From Chloroflexia bacterium (lineage in GTDB: Bacteria; Chloroflexota; Chloroflexia; Thermobaculales; Thermobaculaceae): a stretch of 64,000 nt of DNA. Both the position numbers and the translations under genes were made by a program. Below are positions 1 through 6,780 of the stretch, one piece after another (the stretch's first letter is position 1; each line of letters begins with the position of its first letter). The notes below the pieces were generated by a model. The model was not told the origin of the DNA. It ran no database searches and saw only the letters and a program-made list of their open reading frames with translations. The stretch is from NCBI GenBank assembly GCA_030446765.1, contig JAUJMR010000003.1, positions 179,499 through 243,498 on the forward strand. Reading direction: 5' to 3'.

Positions 1-554
1 TGCGCTCCAACTTCGGCATCAAGAGCATCGACGCGCATGCGCGGGTGAGCTTCGAGGCGTTCGTCACGGGGGTAGATCAGATCGGTGGCATCGACCTTGT
101 CGTACCGAAGCGGCTCGTTGACCGGCAATACCCCGAGGATGGCAAGAAGATTCGCGTCATCTTTGAGAAGGGCCCGCAGCACATGAATGGCGAGCGGGCG
201 CTGAAGTACGCGCGTATCCGGCACACGGACAACGATTTCGGGCGTATCCAGAGGCAGCAGCAGGTGCTCCTCGCGATCCAGCAGAAGGCACGCACCCCGG
301 CGACGATCCTCAAGGCACCGGGGCTGCTCGGTGTGATCAAGGACAACGTCAAGACGAGCCTGAGCGCGCGCGAGCAGATCCGCCTCGCCCGGTGGGGGGC
401 GAGCCTCCCACGGGAGAACATCGAGTTCTATACCCTCGAAGGCGACATAGGAACTACCAAGGCGGGAGAGTCCGTGGTCCGCGCCGATAAGCGTGAGGCG
501 GACGCGACCCTCGATAGGGTCTTCGGGCCGAAGGAAGCGGAGTTTCGCCCGTAG
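1..554 (+). CDS. LytR-CpsA-Psr (LCP) family protein, C-terminal part
   Basis: The reading frame is open from the left edge of the window and ends at TAG 552-554, so only about 183 C-terminal residues are present. It carries the LCP core: a GVDQIGGID stretch and the signature ERALKYARIRHTDNDFGRIQ with its conserved arginines, followed by RQQQVLLAI. LCP enzymes are membrane-anchored phosphotransferases that attach undecaprenyl-linked glycopolymers to peptidoglycan or to other envelope acceptors. The catalytic Arg/Asp residues seen agree with an active enzyme. The N-terminal membrane anchor lies outside the window. The next gene starts about 100 bases downstream, so no operon is implied. Confidence 0.9.
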   Translation, partial: RSNFGIKSIDAHARVSFEAFVTGVDQIGGIDLVVPKRLVDRQYPEDGKKIRVIFEKGPQHMNGERALKYARIRHTDNDFGRIQRQQQVLLAIQQKARTPATILKAPGLLGVIKDNVKTSLSAREQIRLARWGASLPRENIEFYTLEGDIGTTKAGESVVRADKREADATLDRVFGPKEAEFRP

Positions 555-650
555 TCCGGCCCGCCCTACCCCCGACCATCCTGAAGCGGGGGCACAGCGG
601 CAAATAATGCGCCGACTGCCCGCGTGCGGCACTCGTGTGAGGAGCGGCCC

Positions 651-1559
651 GTGATCGAATACCTGAAATACAACAACGAGGTCATACTCGCCCTGGGGGA
701 CGGCCGACCCGTCGTCGCTTTGGAGAGCACGCTCATTACGCACGGCCTCCCACACCCTACCAACGCGGAAACGGCGCTGGCGATGGAGGCACAGGTGCGT
801 TCCGCAGGGGCGGTTCCCGCGACGGTCGCGGTGCTCGATGGGCTGCTGCGGGTTGGCCTGGACGAGGAGGAGATACGGGCACTCGCGACGGCCGATGGGG
901 TGCTCAAAGTGTCCAGCCGTGGGCTGGCGTACGCGCTGGTGTCCGGGCGCACCGCGGCGACGACGGTGAGCGGGACGATGTGGGCGGCGAAGCTCGCCGG
1001 TATCCGCTACTTCGCGACCGGCGGGATCGGTGGCGTGCACCGCGGAGCCGAACGCACCGGGGATATCTCCACCGACCTGCTGGAGTTGGCCCGCACCCCC
1101 GTCGCGGTGGTCTGCGCCGGGGTTAAAAGCATCCTCGATATTGGCCGGACCCTCGAGTACCTGGAGAGCGCGGGCGTGCCGGTGCTCGGCTATGGGACCG
1201 AGGAGTTCCCCGCCTTCCTCACCGCGAAGAGCGGCCACCGCGCGCCGTACTCCGTCTCGGATGCCCCCGAGGCGGCACGGGTGTTTCGCGCGCACCGCCG
1301 CCTCGGCCTTCCGAGCGGGATCGTGATCGCGAGTCCGCCACCACCAAGCGATCTGGATGAGGCAACGTTGGAACAGGCGACGGTTCGGGCGCTCCGTGAG
1401 GCGGAGGAACAGGGCACGACCGGCGCGGCGCTGACTCCGTGGCTCCTGGCCCGCGTCGCGGACCTCACCGATGGCGCGAGCCTGCGGGCGAACACCGCGC
1501 TGTTGCAGCAAAACGCCCGGATCGCCGCGCAGATCGCCGTCGCCGACGCCACGCTCTGA
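651..1559 (+). CDS. psuG: pseudouridine-5'-phosphate glycosidase
   Basis: A 302-residue protein of the PsuG/IndA family, which reversibly splits pseudouridine 5'-phosphate into uracil and ribose 5-phosphate. Visible family motifs are ALESTLITHGLPHPTN (with the catalytic Glu), the GTMWAAKLAGI region, GGIGGVHRG and CAGVKSILDIG (with the catalytic Lys). Length is normal for the family (about 300). An upstream GTG at 624 is in frame, but GAGGAG six bases before the GTG at 651 makes 651 the better start. No PsuK kinase gene lies next to it, so it probably acts alone here. A palindromic repeat follows about 30 bases after the stop. Confidence 0.93.
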   Translation: MIEYLKYNNEVILALGDGRPVVALESTLITHGLPHPTNAETALAMEAQVRSAGAVPATVAVLDGLLRVGLDEEEIRALATADGVLKVSSRGLAYALVSGRTAATTVSGTMWAAKLAGIRYFATGGIGGVHRGAERTGDISTDLLELARTPVAVVCAGVKSILDIGRTLEYLESAGVPVLGYGTEEFPAFLTAKSGHRAPYSVSDAPEAARVFRAHRRLGLPSGIVIASPPPPSDLDEATLEQATVRALREAEEQGTTGAALTPWLLARVADLTDGASLRANTALLQQNARIAAQIAVADATL

Positions 1560-1587
1560 CGTAGTATCACGGGTGGGGGCGCGTGCG

Positions 1588-1611
1588 TAGGGGCGTTCAA
1601 TTGAACGCCCG
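1588..1611. repeat. R2 dispersed hairpin, perfect-palindrome variant
   Basis: Bases 1591-1610 form a perfect 20-bp palindrome (GGGCGTTCAA and its complement) preceded by GTAG. It lies 32 bases after psuG and could act as a transcription barrier, but no T-run follows. The GTAGGGGC...GCCC outline resembles the other R2 copies at 14994, 19505 and 58692. Confidence 0.6.
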
Positions 1612-1638
1612 CTGCAACGTTCAAACGCACAAAGTGTT

Positions 1639-1763
1639 ATACGCTATCCGCTTGAACCGTGGTGCGTGTCATCCCGAACGCGATGAGGGATCCGTAGCCC
1701 GTACCACGGATTCCTCGCGGGCTCGGAATGACAGATGCCACACCGTTCAGTTAGGATCAGTAT
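1639..1763 (+). repeat. R1 dispersed palindromic repeat, copy 1
   Basis: One of nine related intergenic copies of about 125 bp. The core runs from GTCATCCCGAACG (1668) to GCTCGGAATGAC (1732). Inside it GGGATCCGT pairs with ACGGATTCC. The outer ends, ATACGC..CCGCTTGAACC and the complement of GTTCAGTTAGGATC.GTAT, also pair imperfectly, so the whole unit is one long hairpin. It sits between psuG and the converging saoD-like gene. Confidence 0.85.
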
Positions 1764-1770
1764 TATGCGG

Positions 1771-2139
1771 TTACAGCGTGATGACCTGGTCGGGTGGGTT
1801 GCCGGCGAGCGCGGCGTATAGATCCGGGAAGCAGCCCACGGTGACGCCCTCGACCGCGTCCTTCACCTGATACCCGCCGTCTAGTGTGGGCTCCGCCAGC
1901 CCGCGCGAGTCCGCGCACTGGTCGCACAGCATCAGCAGCATGCCTTGCTTGCGCGCCACCTTACCCAGTCGCTCGCCAATCAGATCGCCCTTGCGGAGAA
2001 CGTAGGTATTGTCGTCGAAGAAGAACATGCCCACGACGTCTACGCCGTGCCGCTGCTCCTCCAGTTGGGGCAGGATCATCTTCCCGAGTTTGTAACTCGC
2101 CGTGTGTCCGGATGTGCTGAATACGTATGCCACCTTCAC
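1771..2139 (-). CDS. DsrE-related protein, SaoD-like
   Basis: A 122-residue single-domain protein of the DsrE/DsrF sulfur-relay fold. It opens with MKVAYVFSTSGHT, has the GMFFFDDNTYVLRKGD block, a CDQC pair (MLMLCDQCADSRG) and ends in GCFPDLYAALAGNPPDQVITL-like sequence. As far as I recall, this pattern matches proteins annotated as SaoD, linked to selenium or sulfur metabolism in some anaerobes and thermophiles. None of the expected Sao partners are neighbours, so the precise role is open; sulfur or selenium handling through the CxxC cysteines is the inference. It is convergent with psuG, with repeat R1 between them. Confidence 0.7.
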   Translation of the reverse strand: MKVAYVFSTSGHTASYKLGKMILPQLEEQRHGVDVVGMFFFDDNTYVLRKGDLIGERLGKVARKQGMLLMLCDQCADSRGLAEPTLDGGYQVKDAVEGVTVGCFPDLYAALAGNPPDQVITL

Positions 2140-2203
2140 GCGCTAATCCCTCTCTACTTGCGGTGTTTGATTCCGAAGGGATTTTAACTGATGCGGTCCG
2201 GTG

Positions 2204-2425
2204 CTATCGCATGAACCGCGCTGTCACACCGCCGATCAGCGCGCCGAGCACCAGACCCGCGAGGATCACCGCGGGTAGTGTGCCAAGCACGCCCCCGAGC
2301 GAGAGCAGGAGCCCCAGGCCGGAGAGGTCCGATGTTGCCGCGATCCCGAGTGCGATCACCGCTCCCAGCGGCGCGGCAGTTGCGCCCGCGAGCCCACCAG
2401 CGACGATGCCTAGAGCGTAGCGCAC
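2204..2425 (-). CDS. small integral membrane protein
   Basis: A 73-residue protein made almost entirely of two hydrophobic Gly/Ala/Leu-rich segments (about residues 4-30 and 36-66) and ending in TARFMR. Its GTG start lies two bases after the stop of the upstream dehydrogenase (stop 2430-2428, start 2425), so the two are probably translationally coupled; GGGAG inside the end of the dehydrogenase gene can serve as SD. No family is recognised. The Gly-rich helices resemble small glycine-zipper membrane proteins, but no function can be given. A much longer frame overlapping the dehydrogenase in antisense register is an artefact. Confidence 0.6.
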   Translation of the reverse strand: MRYALGIVAGGLAGATAAPLGAVIALGIAATSDLSGLGLLLSLGGVLGTLPAVILAGLVLGALIGGVTARFMR

Positions 2426-2427
2426 CG

Positions 2428-3378
2428 CTAGTACTCCCGCTCGCGATCCACCACGTTGCGCAGTGGCTGGCCATCGAGCCAGAGCCGCAGATTCTGGCAG
2501 AAGAAGTCGACCACGCGCTCGGTCGTCCACGGCGAATGCCCTGAGGTATGCGCCGTGATAACCGCACCTGGCGCAGTCCAGAGCGGATGGTCCGCGGGCA
2601 GGGGCTCGGGGTCCGTCACGTCCAGGTACGCCCCGGCGATCCAGCCCTCGGTGAGTGCCCGCAGCAGGGCGTCCGTCTGGATGACCTTGCCCCGCGCGAT
2701 GTTCAGGATCACCGCGGAGTCCCGCATCGCCCGCAGCTCTGGCTCGCCGATGAGCCCCGTCGTCTGGCTGGTGAGCGGCGTCGCGACAACAACGTAGTCG
2801 CAGCGCGGGAGCATCTCGTGGAGCTGGTCCGGCTTGTACATCGTCGCGATGTGCTCCGTCGGCTCCCCGCTGGAGCGCGTGCCGATCACCTCCATGTCGA
2901 GGCCAAGTGCGCGCCTGGCGATCGCGCCGCCGATGCCGCCCGCCCCCACGATGCCGAGCGTCTTGCCACCTAGTTCCTCGCCCCGCTCCGACTGCCACTC
3001 GTGATTGCGATGGTGCTCCAGGAGGAGCGGCAGCCGCTTCGCGTGGGTCAGGAGCATCAGGATCACCCACTCGGCGATCGGCTCGCCATGCAACCCCGCG
3101 CTATTCGTCACCGTGCCCTGGTAGTCGCCAAGCTGCGGCAGCAAGTGCTCCACCCCCGCCGCGAAGCTGTGGACCCATTCCACGCTCGGATGCTCCTGGA
3201 GCACGCGCTGCGTGGCCTCCCCCGACAGACCCCCGAGCAGCAACGCCCGCGGCTGGGCGGCGGTTGTGGTGCCGTCCTTCTCTACGACGTGCACGCGAAT
3301 GCGTGGGTCAACCTGTGCAACCTTACCCGGTGACTCCCGCTCGACGTCCAGCGGGATCAGTACCTCTATGTCCGCCAC
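2428..3378 (-). CDS. D-2-hydroxyacid dehydrogenase
   Basis: A 316-residue NAD(P)-dependent D-isomer-specific 2-hydroxyacid dehydrogenase. The substrate domain frames a Rossmann domain with GIVGAGGIGGAIARR. The catalytic set is visible: Arg in ILNIARGK, Glu in DVTDPEPLP and His in ITAHTSGHSPWT. Substrate cannot be told from sequence; the family includes glyoxylate/hydroxypyruvate reductases and phosphoglycerate dehydrogenases, and this one lacks an ACT domain. The GTG start at 3378 is chosen because AGGGAGGGGCC precedes it; the frame runs further upstream without family similarity. It forms a coupled pair with the small membrane protein downstream. Confidence 0.9.
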   Translation of the reverse strand: MADIEVLIPLDVERESPGKVAQVDPRIRVHVVEKDGTTTAAQPRALLLGGLSGEATQRVLQEHPSVEWVHSFAAGVEHLLPQLGDYQGTVTNSAGLHGEPIAEWVILMLLTHAKRLPLLLEHHRNHEWQSERGEELGGKTLGIVGAGGIGGAIARRALGLDMEVIGTRSSGEPTEHIATMYKPDQLHEMLPRCDYVVVATPLTSQTTGLIGEPELRAMRDSAVILNIARGKVIQTDALLRALTEGWIAGAYLDVTDPEPLPADHPLWTAPGAVITAHTSGHSPWTTERVVDFFCQNLRLWLDGQPLRNVVDREREY

Positions 3379-3513
3379 GGCCCCTCCCTGTCTTGATTCG
3401 GTCGCAGCGTATCCCACCGTCTCGTCTCCTGTCAATTCCGCACCGACGTGTCCGTGGCCCTGTTCGGTGGGGTGCATCTACATAGCGCATGCGCACCCAC
3501 ATGTCGCGTTTGG

Positions 3514-3542
3514 TTGACTTTGCATTTACAGCATGTTTATAC
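3514..3542 (+). promoter_or_regulatory. sigma-70 type promoter for the SH3/3D gene
   Basis: TTGACT (3514-3519), a 17-base spacer and TTATAC (3537-3542) make a near-consensus housekeeping promoter. It points at the secreted 3D-domain gene, whose start codon is 160 bases downstream, implying a long leader. Confidence 0.65.
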
Positions 3543-3702
3543 TCGACCGTGCGTTCTAACCAGTTCTTAACCTGAATTGGGTGGACACAGCATTTTCGCA
3601 CGGCAGTTTTCGCCGCGCGGAAGGTGAACACCGGATCGAACACCACTGAAGATCCGGTGCGTCTGACGCGAAAAGCGTCGAAACAATCAATGGAGGGATG
3701 TC
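3543..3702 (+). promoter_or_regulatory. structured 5' leader of the SH3/3D gene
   Basis: No gene is seen in this 160-base leader. It contains two clean adjacent hairpins: ACCGGATC (3630-3637) pairs with GATCCGGT (3651-3658), and GACGC (3665-3669) pairs with GCGTC (3675-3679) around a GAAAA loop. The SD GGAGGG follows 17 bases later. Cell-wall remodelling genes of Gram-positives are often controlled by c-di-AMP (ydaO) leaders; the resemblance here is only partial, so the class is unassigned. Confidence 0.4.
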
Positions 3703-4458
3703 GTGAGGGTACAATTGTCTCAGCTTGCCTGGGTGAAGGCGGCTCGCGTTGGAATGGCTGCGTTCGCCATTGGCGCGTTTGCGGTCACCGCAAACCCAGG
3801 AAGCGTAACTGCGTTGCCGACCGCGGCTACATTCTATGAGGGTGACCGGGTCGAAGTCCGCAACACCGATAACCTTGGCCTCCGCGTGCGCTCCGGCCCT
3901 GGGTTGGGCTACACGCACCAGACAACGATGGAAGAGGGTGCGGTCGTTCGCGTCGTCGATGGCCCCACCTGGAGCAATGGCTATGGCTGGTACAAGGTGA
4001 CCGGCTATGATGCCGCCGGTACCACCGGTTGGTCCGCCGGGGCGTTCCTGTATCGCGTCGGCCGCGGCAGCGCCGAGCAGAGTGTTCAGGCTGCTACTCC
4101 CGCGCAACGCGCCCAGCCCGCAGCTGCCGCGCCGGTCCAGCGAGAGGCACCAGCGGCCCAGCCACGCGCGACGGGCCGGACCTATCAGATGCTTGCTACA
4201 GGCTATAACGGTGCAGAGTTCAACTCCAACGGGATAATGCGGAACGGTAACTACGTTCACTGGGGCGCAGTCGCCGTCGATCCCACGGTAATCCCACTCG
4301 GCACACGTATGTACATCCAGGGCTTCGGTGACATGGTGTTCGTCGCGGAGGATACCGGCAGCGCCATCAAGGGATACCGCATCGATATCTGGTTCCCGAC
4401 GGTGCAGGATGCCCTGAACTTCGGCGGCCAGACGCGCACGGTCACGCTCATCCCGTAA
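3703..4458 (+). CDS. secreted SH3-domain and 3D-domain cell-wall protein
   Basis: A 251-residue exported protein. Residues about 12-32 are a hydrophobic signal/anchor, 43-118 a bacterial SH3 domain (RVEVRNTDNLGLRVRSGPG.), 122-155 an Ala/Pro/Gln-rich linker and 160-251 a 3D domain. The three conserved aspartates are in AVAVDPTVIPLGT, FVAEDTGSAIKG and YRIDIWF, the active-site pattern of MltA/RpfB/YabE-type lytic transglycosylase-like domains. SH3 domains usually bind peptidoglycan, so a wall-remodelling role outside the membrane is likely. GTG 3703 follows GGAGGGATGTC. It has its own promoter, a structured leader and a strong terminator, so it is monocistronic. Confidence 0.88.
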   Translation: MRVQLSQLAWVKAARVGMAAFAIGAFAVTANPGSVTALPTAATFYEGDRVEVRNTDNLGLRVRSGPGLGYTHQTTMEEGAVVRVVDGPTWSNGYGWYKVTGYDAAGTTGWSAGAFLYRVGRGSAEQSVQAATPAQRAQPAAAAPVQREAPAAQPRATGRTYQMLATGYNGAEFNSNGIMRNGNYVHWGAVAVDPTVIPLGTRMYIQGFGDMVFVAEDTGSAIKGYRIDIWFPTVQDALNFGGQTRTVTLIP

Positions 4459-4485
4459 CCACCACCGTACGTACGAAGCGAATAC

Positions 4486-4519
4486 AAAAGGGGAGGGGCC
4501 GCAAGGCCCCTCCCCTTTT
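4486..4519. terminator. bidirectional intrinsic terminator
   Basis: A perfect 15-bp stem (AAAAGGGGAGGGGCC with its complement) closes a GCAA tetraloop. The 3' arm ends in TTTT, and read on the minus strand the other arm also ends in TTTT. It lies between the convergent SH3/3D gene and the response regulator and can stop both. Confidence 0.9.
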
Positions 4520-4573
4520 GCTCATCCAGGTGAATGCTGTACCCATCCTGATCCGGGGAGCAGGTGGGACGCG

Positions 4574-4948
4574 CTACACGAGCATTCGCTCCTTCGCGCA
4601 GCGGTCCAGCCGGTCCGTCACGACGTTAATGAGCTTCTCCAGGTTGAACGGCTTGGCGACGAACGATACCCGCTCGTCGGGTAGGTTCGGCACCAACGCG
4701 GCGCTCATCAACACGATCGGTGTGCAACGAGTGTGCTCGTGGCTCCGCATGGCCGCGACCAGTTCCATACCGCTCGCGAACGGCATCATGAGATCGGAGA
4801 TCACCAGGTCGAAGCCGCCTTCTACCGCGGCGAGTATCGCGTCACGGCCGTTGTAGACCGTCTCAACCTCGTAATCCAAATCCTGGAACAGTTCACTTAT
4901 CAGAACCGCGATGAACTCTTCGTCGTCGGCGACGAGTATCTTCCGCAT
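4574..4948 (-). CDS. single-domain response regulator
   Basis: A 124-residue CheY-like receiver domain with no output domain. The acidic pocket is at D8/D9, the phospho-acceptor at D52 (LVISDLMMP), the switch Ser at S82 (LMSAA) and the conserved Lys at K99 (VAKPF). It should take phosphate from a histidine kinase and act by protein contact. No kinase gene is adjacent; the gene is convergent with the SH3/3D gene and divergent from the DUF3105 gene. Confidence 0.92.
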   Translation of the reverse strand: MRKILVADDEEFIAVLISELFQDLDYEVETVYNGRDAILAAVEGGFDLVISDLMMPFASGMELVAAMRSHEHTRCTPIVLMSAALVPNLPDERVSFVAKPFNLEKLINVVTDRLDRCAKERMLV

Positions 4949-5036
4949 AGGTAAATCGTTTCGCTTCGCCGCACGCGCGGCATCGTTTTGTAGTCATACA
5001 TTGCCCCTGACAGGCACGTAACGCATACAGCGTGCC

Positions 5037-5066
5037 CTGAATTGGTGAAACACCCTCTGTTATAAT
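5037..5066 (+). promoter_or_regulatory. candidate sigma-70 promoter for the DUF3105-DedA genes
   Basis: A perfect -10 TATAAT (5061-5066) sits 18 bases after a weak -35 CTGAAT (5037-5042). It would start a leader of about 55 bases before the GTG at 5127. Confidence 0.5.
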
Positions 5067-5126
5067 TGGCATGCAAAGTAGCGACAGGAATGGCACAAAC
5101 GATGGCTCTGAAGATGGAGTAAATTT

Positions 5127-5756
5127 GTGAGCGTACCCCGGAAGCAGATGAAGACCGAGCGGCGCCAGCGCAGGCAGATGCTGGAAGAGACGCGGGCGGC
5201 AGTCGAGCAAAAACAACAACGCAAGCAGTATCTGGTCCTCGGACTCTCCGCCCTGGCGTTGTTGCTGCTGGTCGGCGCGTTCGCCTTCTTCGCTTCGCGA
5301 TCCAGCAGTAATATCGCCGCCAGTGACCCCGGCCAGAGACCGCCGGACACCACGAGCAAGGGCTTCGAGGACCTGGGCAATCGTCACATACAGCCAAACC
5401 AGGCTGGCACAATCAAATACAACAGCAACCCGCCCACCTCGGGCCCGCACTTCTCGAGTCTCGCGCCCGCCGGCTGGCATGACCAGCCCGTACAGATCGA
5501 GTCTGTGGTGCACAACCTCGAAGCCGGGTATATCGCGAGCCACTATCGCCCCGATCTTCCGGCGCAGCAGACGCAGCAGCTCCGCAGCCTTGTGCAGGAG
5601 TATGGGGATAAGATTCTCGCCGTGCCCTCGCCGAGTATCGAGACCCCAATCGCCCTCACGGCATGGACCCGGCTCGACACGCTAGCTGCCTACGACGAGC
5701 AGCGGATCCGGAACTTCGTCAAGGCATATCGCGGCATAGACCACCACAAGCGATGA
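5127..5756 (+). CDS. DUF3105 membrane-anchored protein
   Basis: A 209-residue protein with a charged N-terminus, one transmembrane helix (about residues 36-58, LVLGLSALALLLLVGAFAFF) and an extracytoplasmic DUF3105 domain. The domain shows its hallmarks YNSNPPTSGPHF and VVHNLEAGY. The family function is not known; the conserved His/Asn residues could bind metal, which is only an inference. The GTG at 5127 is preceded by GGAG. A DedA gene follows after 24 bases and is probably co-transcribed, which suggests an envelope role. Confidence 0.85.
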   Translation: MSVPRKQMKTERRQRRQMLEETRAAVEQKQQRKQYLVLGLSALALLLLVGAFAFFASRSSSNIAASDPGQRPPDTTSKGFEDLGNRHIQPNQAGTIKYNSNPPTSGPHFSSLAPAGWHDQPVQIESVVHNLEAGYIASHYRPDLPAQQTQQLRSLVQEYGDKILAVPSPSIETPIALTAWTRLDTLAAYDEQRIRNFVKAYRGIDHHKR

Positions 5757-5780
5757 CCGCGCCGCCAGAGCGTATCCCGC

Positions 5781-6413
5781 TTGCCTGACCTCGCTGAGAT
5801 CGTCGATCGGGTCCTGCGCTGGGCGGAGCCGTTCTACCAGACCTACGGGTACCTCGTTGTGATTCTGGGCGCTCTCCTTGAGCACACCTTCTTCCTCGCC
5901 TGGGCCATGCCCGGTGGCATCCTCGTGGCGCTTGGCGGGCTCTACGCGCAATCCGGGATACTTGCGCTTCCGATTGTCATACTCGCAGGAGCCGCCGGGT
6001 TCGTGCTCGGCGACCACCTCGACTTCTACGTTGGCAGGCACAGCACGAGGCTCCTGGATCGGGTGACGAAGGGCCATATGATTGACCCGACCACGTACAC
6101 GGGGCTGCGCGCCCTGCCCGCCCTGCTGCTGGCGTATACGAATGTCGTGCCGCGCGCGGCCCTGTTCATGGGCGGCGCCGCCTCGGGCATGACCTATCGG
6201 CGTTTTCTGAGCCTCTCCGTCTCGCTTGCGCTTTTCTGGAGTGCGGCGTTCAGCATCCTCGGCTACTGGCTGGGCGGTAATCGACAGCAGCTAACGCGCC
6301 TACTGCAGGCAGTGGGTCTGGGTGGACAAGTCCTTCTGTTCAGCGCGATCGGGATCGGCGTCCTCATCTATCTGTTCCGCCGTCATCGTCAGGCGAAGCA
6401 GCAGGCAGTGTAG
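5781..6413 (+). CDS. DedA family membrane protein
   Basis: A 210-residue DedA/SNARE-associated-type protein with four or five hydrophobic helices. The family's conserved pieces are present: EHTFFLAWAMPGGI near the N-terminus, GFVLGDHLDFYVGR and the NVVPRAALFMGGAASGM block with its Arg and Gly residues. DedA proteins are now linked to flipping of lipid carriers and to proton-motive-force and envelope homeostasis. The start is a TTG at 5781 without a strong SD, so it may be off by a few codons. The last residues (RRHRQAKQQ) are positively charged and probably cytoplasmic. Confidence 0.88.
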   Translation: MPDLAEIVDRVLRWAEPFYQTYGYLVVILGALLEHTFFLAWAMPGGILVALGGLYAQSGILALPIVILAGAAGFVLGDHLDFYVGRHSTRLLDRVTKGHMIDPTTYTGLRALPALLLAYTNVVPRAALFMGGAASGMTYRRFLSLSVSLALFWSAAFSILGYWLGGNRQQLTRLLQAVGLGGQVLLFSAIGIGVLIYLFRRHRQAKQQAV

Positions 6414-6504
6414 ATCCGTGCTCCTGGCGTAAAACTTGCTTGAAACTATGGGAGCACCGGCAGAAACGATGCCCGTAAACCCGTGCTGAAAGGATGGACA
6501 CACG

Positions 6505-6696
6505 ATGGACTCCGACAGGATCAAGGGCAAGGCTAAGGATCTGATGGGCCAGGGCAAGGAGGGCGTTGGCAACGTCACGCACGACTCCGACCTCCAGGCA
6601 GAGGGCAAGGGTGATCAGGCCGAGGGGAACGTCCAGGAGAAGTTCGGCAAGGCCAAGGACACAGTCCGCAACGTCGTGGACGACATCAAGAAGTAA
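6505..6696 (+). CDS. CsbD family stress protein
   Basis: A 63-residue hydrophilic CsbD-type protein: MDSDRIKGKAKDLMGQ is followed by a second, related KGKA-like repeat and ends in DTVRNVVDDIKK. Members are small, abundant general-stress proteins (sigma-B controlled in Bacillus) of unknown mechanism. The ATG follows GAAAGGATGG. A terminator comes directly after, so it is a single-gene unit. It starts a run of stress-type genes together with the DUF2171 protein downstream. Confidence 0.9.
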   Translation: MDSDRIKGKAKDLMGQGKEGVGNVTHDSDLQAEGKGDQAEGNVQEKFGKAKDTVRNVVDDIKK

Positions 6697-6714
6697 CATC
6701 GCGGGAAGTGTCGG

Positions 6715-6743
6715 GGGTGGGAACGAGTTTCCCACCCTCTTTT
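6715..6743 (+). terminator. intrinsic terminator after the CsbD gene
   Basis: GGGTGGGAA (6715-6723) pairs perfectly with TTCCCACCC (6729-6737) around a five-base loop, and TCTTTT follows. Confidence 0.85.
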
Positions 6744-6780
6744 CAGTTGGGGCTCTGAAGTGTGAGCGGGAGGTATTGCT

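Noticed and set aside
1583-1870. Short frames through R1 copies giving peptides of the HPERDEGSVARTTDSS kind
   Set aside because: Identical pseudo-peptides arise at every R1 copy; they are translations of the repeat, not genes.
2426-3070. A long minus-strand frame upstream of the small membrane protein that would extend it to 288 residues
   Set aside because: It overlaps the dehydrogenase in another register and has only Arg/Pro/Gly noise; just the last 73 codons look like a protein.
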